NCBI GenBank assembly: GCA_043782425.1
Contig: JAYWAM010000340.1
Coordinates: 1-8,683 of the forward strand
Direction: 5' to 3'
Length of the DNA: 8,683 nucleotides
Origin: JAYWAM01 sp043782425
Lineage (GTDB): Bacteria > Pseudomonadota > Gammaproteobacteria > Burkholderiales > Usitatibacteraceae
The notes under the pieces were generated by a model, which did no database searches, was not told the origin of the DNA, and saw only the letters and a program-made list of their open reading frames with translations. Numbering within the stretch: the stretch's first letter is position 1; each line of letters opens with the position of its first letter. A program made the position numbers and the translations under genes. Of this stretch, positions 6,451-8,683 are shown piece after piece.

Positions 6451-8457
6451 TTAGAACGAGTATGTCAGCACGACTGAATAGAAATCACGATCCTTGAGCG
6501 GGTTCGCACTTGAACAATAGTTGGCGCCCTGTGGTGCTGCCAAGCCGGGTACGCCATTGATCTGCGCGGCCAGCGAGGTCTGTCCGGCATTGGTGACCTG
6601 GTCAGTCCCGCAATAGACGCGTCCACCGAAAAACGAGGTGTACGACAAGTCCACGGTAAACGCTTTCTTATATTCGAAGTTAACGCCCAGGGACGCCGAT
6701 TTAACGCCCTCGTTGAAGGTTTGCGAAACCCCCTTCACATCGTGTGAAAACGCAATACGCGGTGACATGTTGGAGCCAAACAACGAATTGGTGTAGTCCA
6801 GGCGTCCGACCAGGCGATAACCCCAGGAAAAATCGGTGACAAAACCGCTTTCCTGTATCGATCCAGATTGTCCGGCAACCGCACCTTGCACGGTGGCCGG
6901 AAGATAGGCGGCCGGGCCATTGAACTTCAGGTCCTTAGGCAGGTTGTGATACTTGGTCGCGCCGATTTCGCCGACAATCGCCAGTTGATCGGCCCCAACA
7001 AGGTTGGGGAAGACCTTAGTGCCGGTAACCTGCGCCTGACTGACTTTAACCGGGCGCCAACCCTGGATGTAAGTTCCATTGGGCACCAGCCCTGCGGCAG
7101 ATACACCAAACGGACGCCCGATTGCAGCATTAACCGTGCCGGGGATGGTTTCAAATCCCGTGATCAGATTAGGCGCGCTTAACGCCGCCAGTATCACCTC
7201 GGCCGTAGCGATTTGTAGCGGTTGATTCGGGCGATAGGAGTATTCGCCTTGCAACGCGATGCCCAGCGGCCCGCCGGTGTTGAAGCTCATGCCATAAAGC
7301 CGGATGTTTTCCGGATACTCGGCAAAATAGGTTGCCGTACCGGTGTGGCATAGCGCAGATAGCGCCGCAGAGCCACAAATGCCGGCAATCAAGGGGCCGC
7401 CGGTCAGCACCGAAGTCGGCGTGCCTTTGATGGCCGAAACCACCGGGGTGCGATTGTGGTAATTGATGTGATAGAAAGCAAACTCGGTATTGTTGAGATC
7501 CGGGGACAGATAGCGGAAAGCAATGCCGTACTGGCCGCTATCGCTGGGGTTGCGGTCGTTACTGCGCGGCGCCCAGACAGCAGCGGCAGGATCGAACGGG
7601 CCATAGAGACCCGCAGCAGCCGTACCGAGAGTGGGTACGTTGGGGGGTACCGGATTGGTGGCCGGCCCGCTCAAATCGTGGCGCCGACCGAAAGTGACAA
7701 TCACCGTGTTGCTGTCATCGGATACGGTATCGTTGTTGCTGAAATACGAACCGCGCGGATCGAGCTTGGTCTTGTCGAAGTTGCCGAGTATGAAACCTTC
7801 AATACTGGCGTTTTTGGAGATCTCCTGCGACGCCCAAAGCATGGTCGAGGGAATGAAGGCCTCTTTCAACTCCGATCCTGGAATGCGCAGCTTGGTCAAA
7901 TCGACTGAATTGATGACGTTGATGCCGTTGGGAATGAAAGTGCTCTCGCCCCAACTCACCACCTGGCTACCGATACGCATGCGCAGGCCTTTTCCGCCAA
8001 TATCAGTGTTGGCGCTCACAAAGGCATCGAGAATTCTCGCGTCGCGGCCCACACGTTCTCTGCCTACTGGACCAAGATTGCTGCGATCATGATTTTCGAA
8101 ATCGTAGAAGTAGCTGGCGCGCGTGAAAAGGCCGAAGTTTTTCCACTTGACGTCAAGGTCATGAGTAACCTTGAATACGCTGGCAAACACGTCGTTTTTC
8201 TTGTAGGCGCGATCACCGTCGTCCTCATTGACCGAGCGCGAGGTGCCGCCGTTGGCGATGCCGATCAGGCTAGGATCCGGATTCTCGGTGCGCACCGATA
8301 TGCCATAGCTGACGATGGTATCGAAGCTGCCGCTGATACCGTTTTCGGTTTTGAACTGAAACGCCTGTGCGCTCGTCGCACAATACAGTGCCGCGAGCAA
8401 GGCGATGGGTTTGAGTGCATTGAAGACGCGTGCGGGGGTTCCAGGTGCTATGTTCAT
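6451..8457 (-). CDS. DUF1302 family outer-membrane beta-barrel protein
   Basis: A 668-residue protein with a signal peptide (hydrophobic PIALLAALYCATSAQA, cut after residue 32). Cys26 lies in the signal peptide and is not in a lipobox. The mature part begins FQFKTENGISGSFDTIVSYG, the usual DUF1302 first strand. The family hallmark RIGSQVVSWGESTFIPNGIN is at 161-180, followed by VINSVDL. Alternating hydrophobic and polar strands with aromatic girdles run through the rest, and the chain ends YSVVLTYSF, a C-terminal phenylalanine beta-signal for BAM-dependent insertion. It is thus an outer-membrane channel or platform. Cysteine pairs C361/C370 and C616/C648 may form disulfides in surface loops. 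The start is fixed by GAGGAGA eight bases before the ATG. It is the first gene of the run, with DUF1329 26 bases downstream. DUF1302 and DUF1329 genes are paired in many proteobacteria, often near hydrophobic-compound metabolism, but the substrate is unknown. Confidence 0.92.
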   Translation of the reverse strand: MNIAPGTPARVFNALKPIALLAALYCATSAQAFQFKTENGISGSFDTIVSYGISVRTENPDPSLIGIANGGTSRSVNEDDGDRAYKKNDVFASVFKVTHDLDVKWKNFGLFTRASYFYDFENHDRSNLGPVGRERVGRDARILDAFVSANTDIGGKGLRMRIGSQVVSWGESTFIPNGINVINSVDLTKLRIPGSELKEAFIPSTMLWASQEISKNASIEGFILGNFDKTKLDPRGSYFSNNDTVSDDSNTVIVTFGRRHDLSGPATNPVPPNVPTLGTAAAGLYGPFDPAAAVWAPRSNDRNPSDSGQYGIAFRYLSPDLNNTEFAFYHINYHNRTPVVSAIKGTPTSVLTGGPLIAGICGSAALSALCHTGTATYFAEYPENIRLYGMSFNTGGPLGIALQGEYSYRPNQPLQIATAEVILAALSAPNLITGFETIPGTVNAAIGRPFGVSAAGLVPNGTYIQGWRPVKVSQAQVTGTKVFPNLVGADQLAIVGEIGATKYHNLPKDLKFNGPAAYLPATVQGAVAGQSGSIQESGFVTDFSWGYRLVGRLDYTNSLFGSNMSPRIAFSHDVKGVSQTFNEGVKSASLGVNFEYKKAFTVDLSYTSFFGGRVYCGTDQVTNAGQTSLAAQINGVPGLAAPQGANYCSSANPLKDRDFYSVVLTYSF

Positions 8458-8465
8458 GAACCGTT

Positions 8466-8472
8466 TCTCCTC
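8466..8472 (-). promoter_or_regulatory. Ribosome-binding site of the DUF1302 gene
   Basis: The minus strand reads GAGGAGAAACGGTTCATG, an AGGAGA core eight bases before the ATG. It is one of the best sites in the window and supports the annotated start at 8457. Confidence 0.7.
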
Positions 8473-8590
8473 TAGTAGTGTGATTGAATTCTATAAGGCC
8501 GATGCAAACCTAAACTCAGCCCTTGTTCATCTTATGGAGCGGCAAAAAACCTATTGTCAGCGAGTTGGCGGAAAAAGGCAACGGCCAGCC

Positions 8591-8649
8591 TTGTCCAAAG
8601 ACAAATGAGCCTGGAGAGGCTGGCGTGTTTCCAAAGAGAAATGAGCCTG
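8591..8649. repeat. Pair of 20-bp direct repeats with embedded dyads (candidate operator)
   Basis: TCCAAAGACAAATGAGCCTG (8594-8613) and TCCAAAGAGAAATGAGCCTG (8630-8649) match at 19 of 20 and start 36 bp apart. The first copy overlaps a small dyad TTGTC-CAAA-GACAA (8591-8604). It is also enclosed by a longer inverted pair GCCAGCCT (8584-8591) and AGGCTGGC (8617-8624). The pair lies 137-192 bases upstream of the DUF1302 start in the only sizeable non-coding stretch ahead of the operon, so a regulator-binding site is plausible. It could also be a relic of a short tandem duplication. Confidence 0.5.
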
Positions 8650-8666
8650 AGCAGTTAGCAATCAGG

Positions 8667-8683
8667 TCATCCTTAAGGGATGA
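8667..8683. repeat. Short palindrome TCATCC-TTAAG-GGATGA at window end
   Basis: TCATCC (8667-8672) and GGATGA (8678-8683) are exact inverted arms around TTAAG. The window ends on the last base, so the arms may extend further. It could be the end of a repeat, an operator half, or a hairpin; nothing more can be said. Confidence 0.3.

Larger units (their letters stand above)
8458..8683. other. Upstream region of the four-gene run, no gene seen
   Basis: No convincing gene is present. The plus-strand open frame across 8405-8608 starts inside the DUF1302 gene antisense and has no family features. Besides the direct repeats and terminal palindrome, two weak minus-strand sigma-70-like choices are visible: CTGACA (about 8559-8554) with CATAAG 18 bases later, and a TATAGA box near 8494-8489. 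Neither is strong enough to call a start site. Confidence 0.4.

Noticed and set aside
8580..8620. Sigma-54 promoter (TGGC...TTGC on the minus strand)
   Set aside because: The TGGCCGTTGCC match has the two boxes far too close for the -24/-12 spacing.
8594..8649. Start of a CRISPR array
   Set aside because: Only two 20-bp repeats with a 16-base gap, no third copy on the inner side and no cas genes; repeat and spacer are too short.

Overview
The window looks like a stretch of a betaproteobacterial (or related proteobacterial) chromosome. This is inferred from moderate-to-high GC with Gram-negative envelope genes, a Neisseria-dRS3-like 20-bp palindrome and several short palindromic repeat families in the gaps. 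The sequence alone does not give a genus. There are no tRNA or rRNA genes, no CRISPR array, no transposase and no phage gene.

Layout. Positions 1-255 (minus) hold the 5' end of an SPFH-domain gene of the YdjI/virion-core-like type, cut by the window edge. A 132-bp divergent gap separates it from a MOSC-domain gene at 388-1188 (plus), a YcbX/mARC-like molybdenum-cofactor protein. The convergent gap 1189-1369 carries a dRS3-like palindrome that doubles as a good intrinsic terminator, plus a second palindromic repeat whose edge supplies the stop codon of the next gene.

The core is a 7.1-kb minus-strand run read from 8457 down to 1370. Its order is a DUF1302 outer-membrane beta-barrel, a DUF1329 periplasmic protein, a YCF48-like beta-propeller, and an MMPL/HAE3-type RND inner-membrane transporter. 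These four families recur together in proteobacteria, and together they contain a part for every compartment of the envelope: inner-membrane pump, periplasmic carrier or scaffold proteins, and outer-membrane barrel. The natural reading is a trans-envelope route for a hydrophobic molecule. Substrate and direction are unknown, and this is the most interesting candidate system in the window.

Between DUF1329 and the YCF48 gene the run is split by about 380 bp of non-coding DNA. It consists of a 266-bp nested palindromic element with a perfect 28-bp inner stem, followed by a second, shorter inverted repeat. The first pair and the second pair may therefore be transcribed or terminated separately. 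Upstream of the DUF1302 gene (8458-8683) are a strong ribosome-binding site and a pair of 20-bp direct repeats 36 bp apart that could be an operator.
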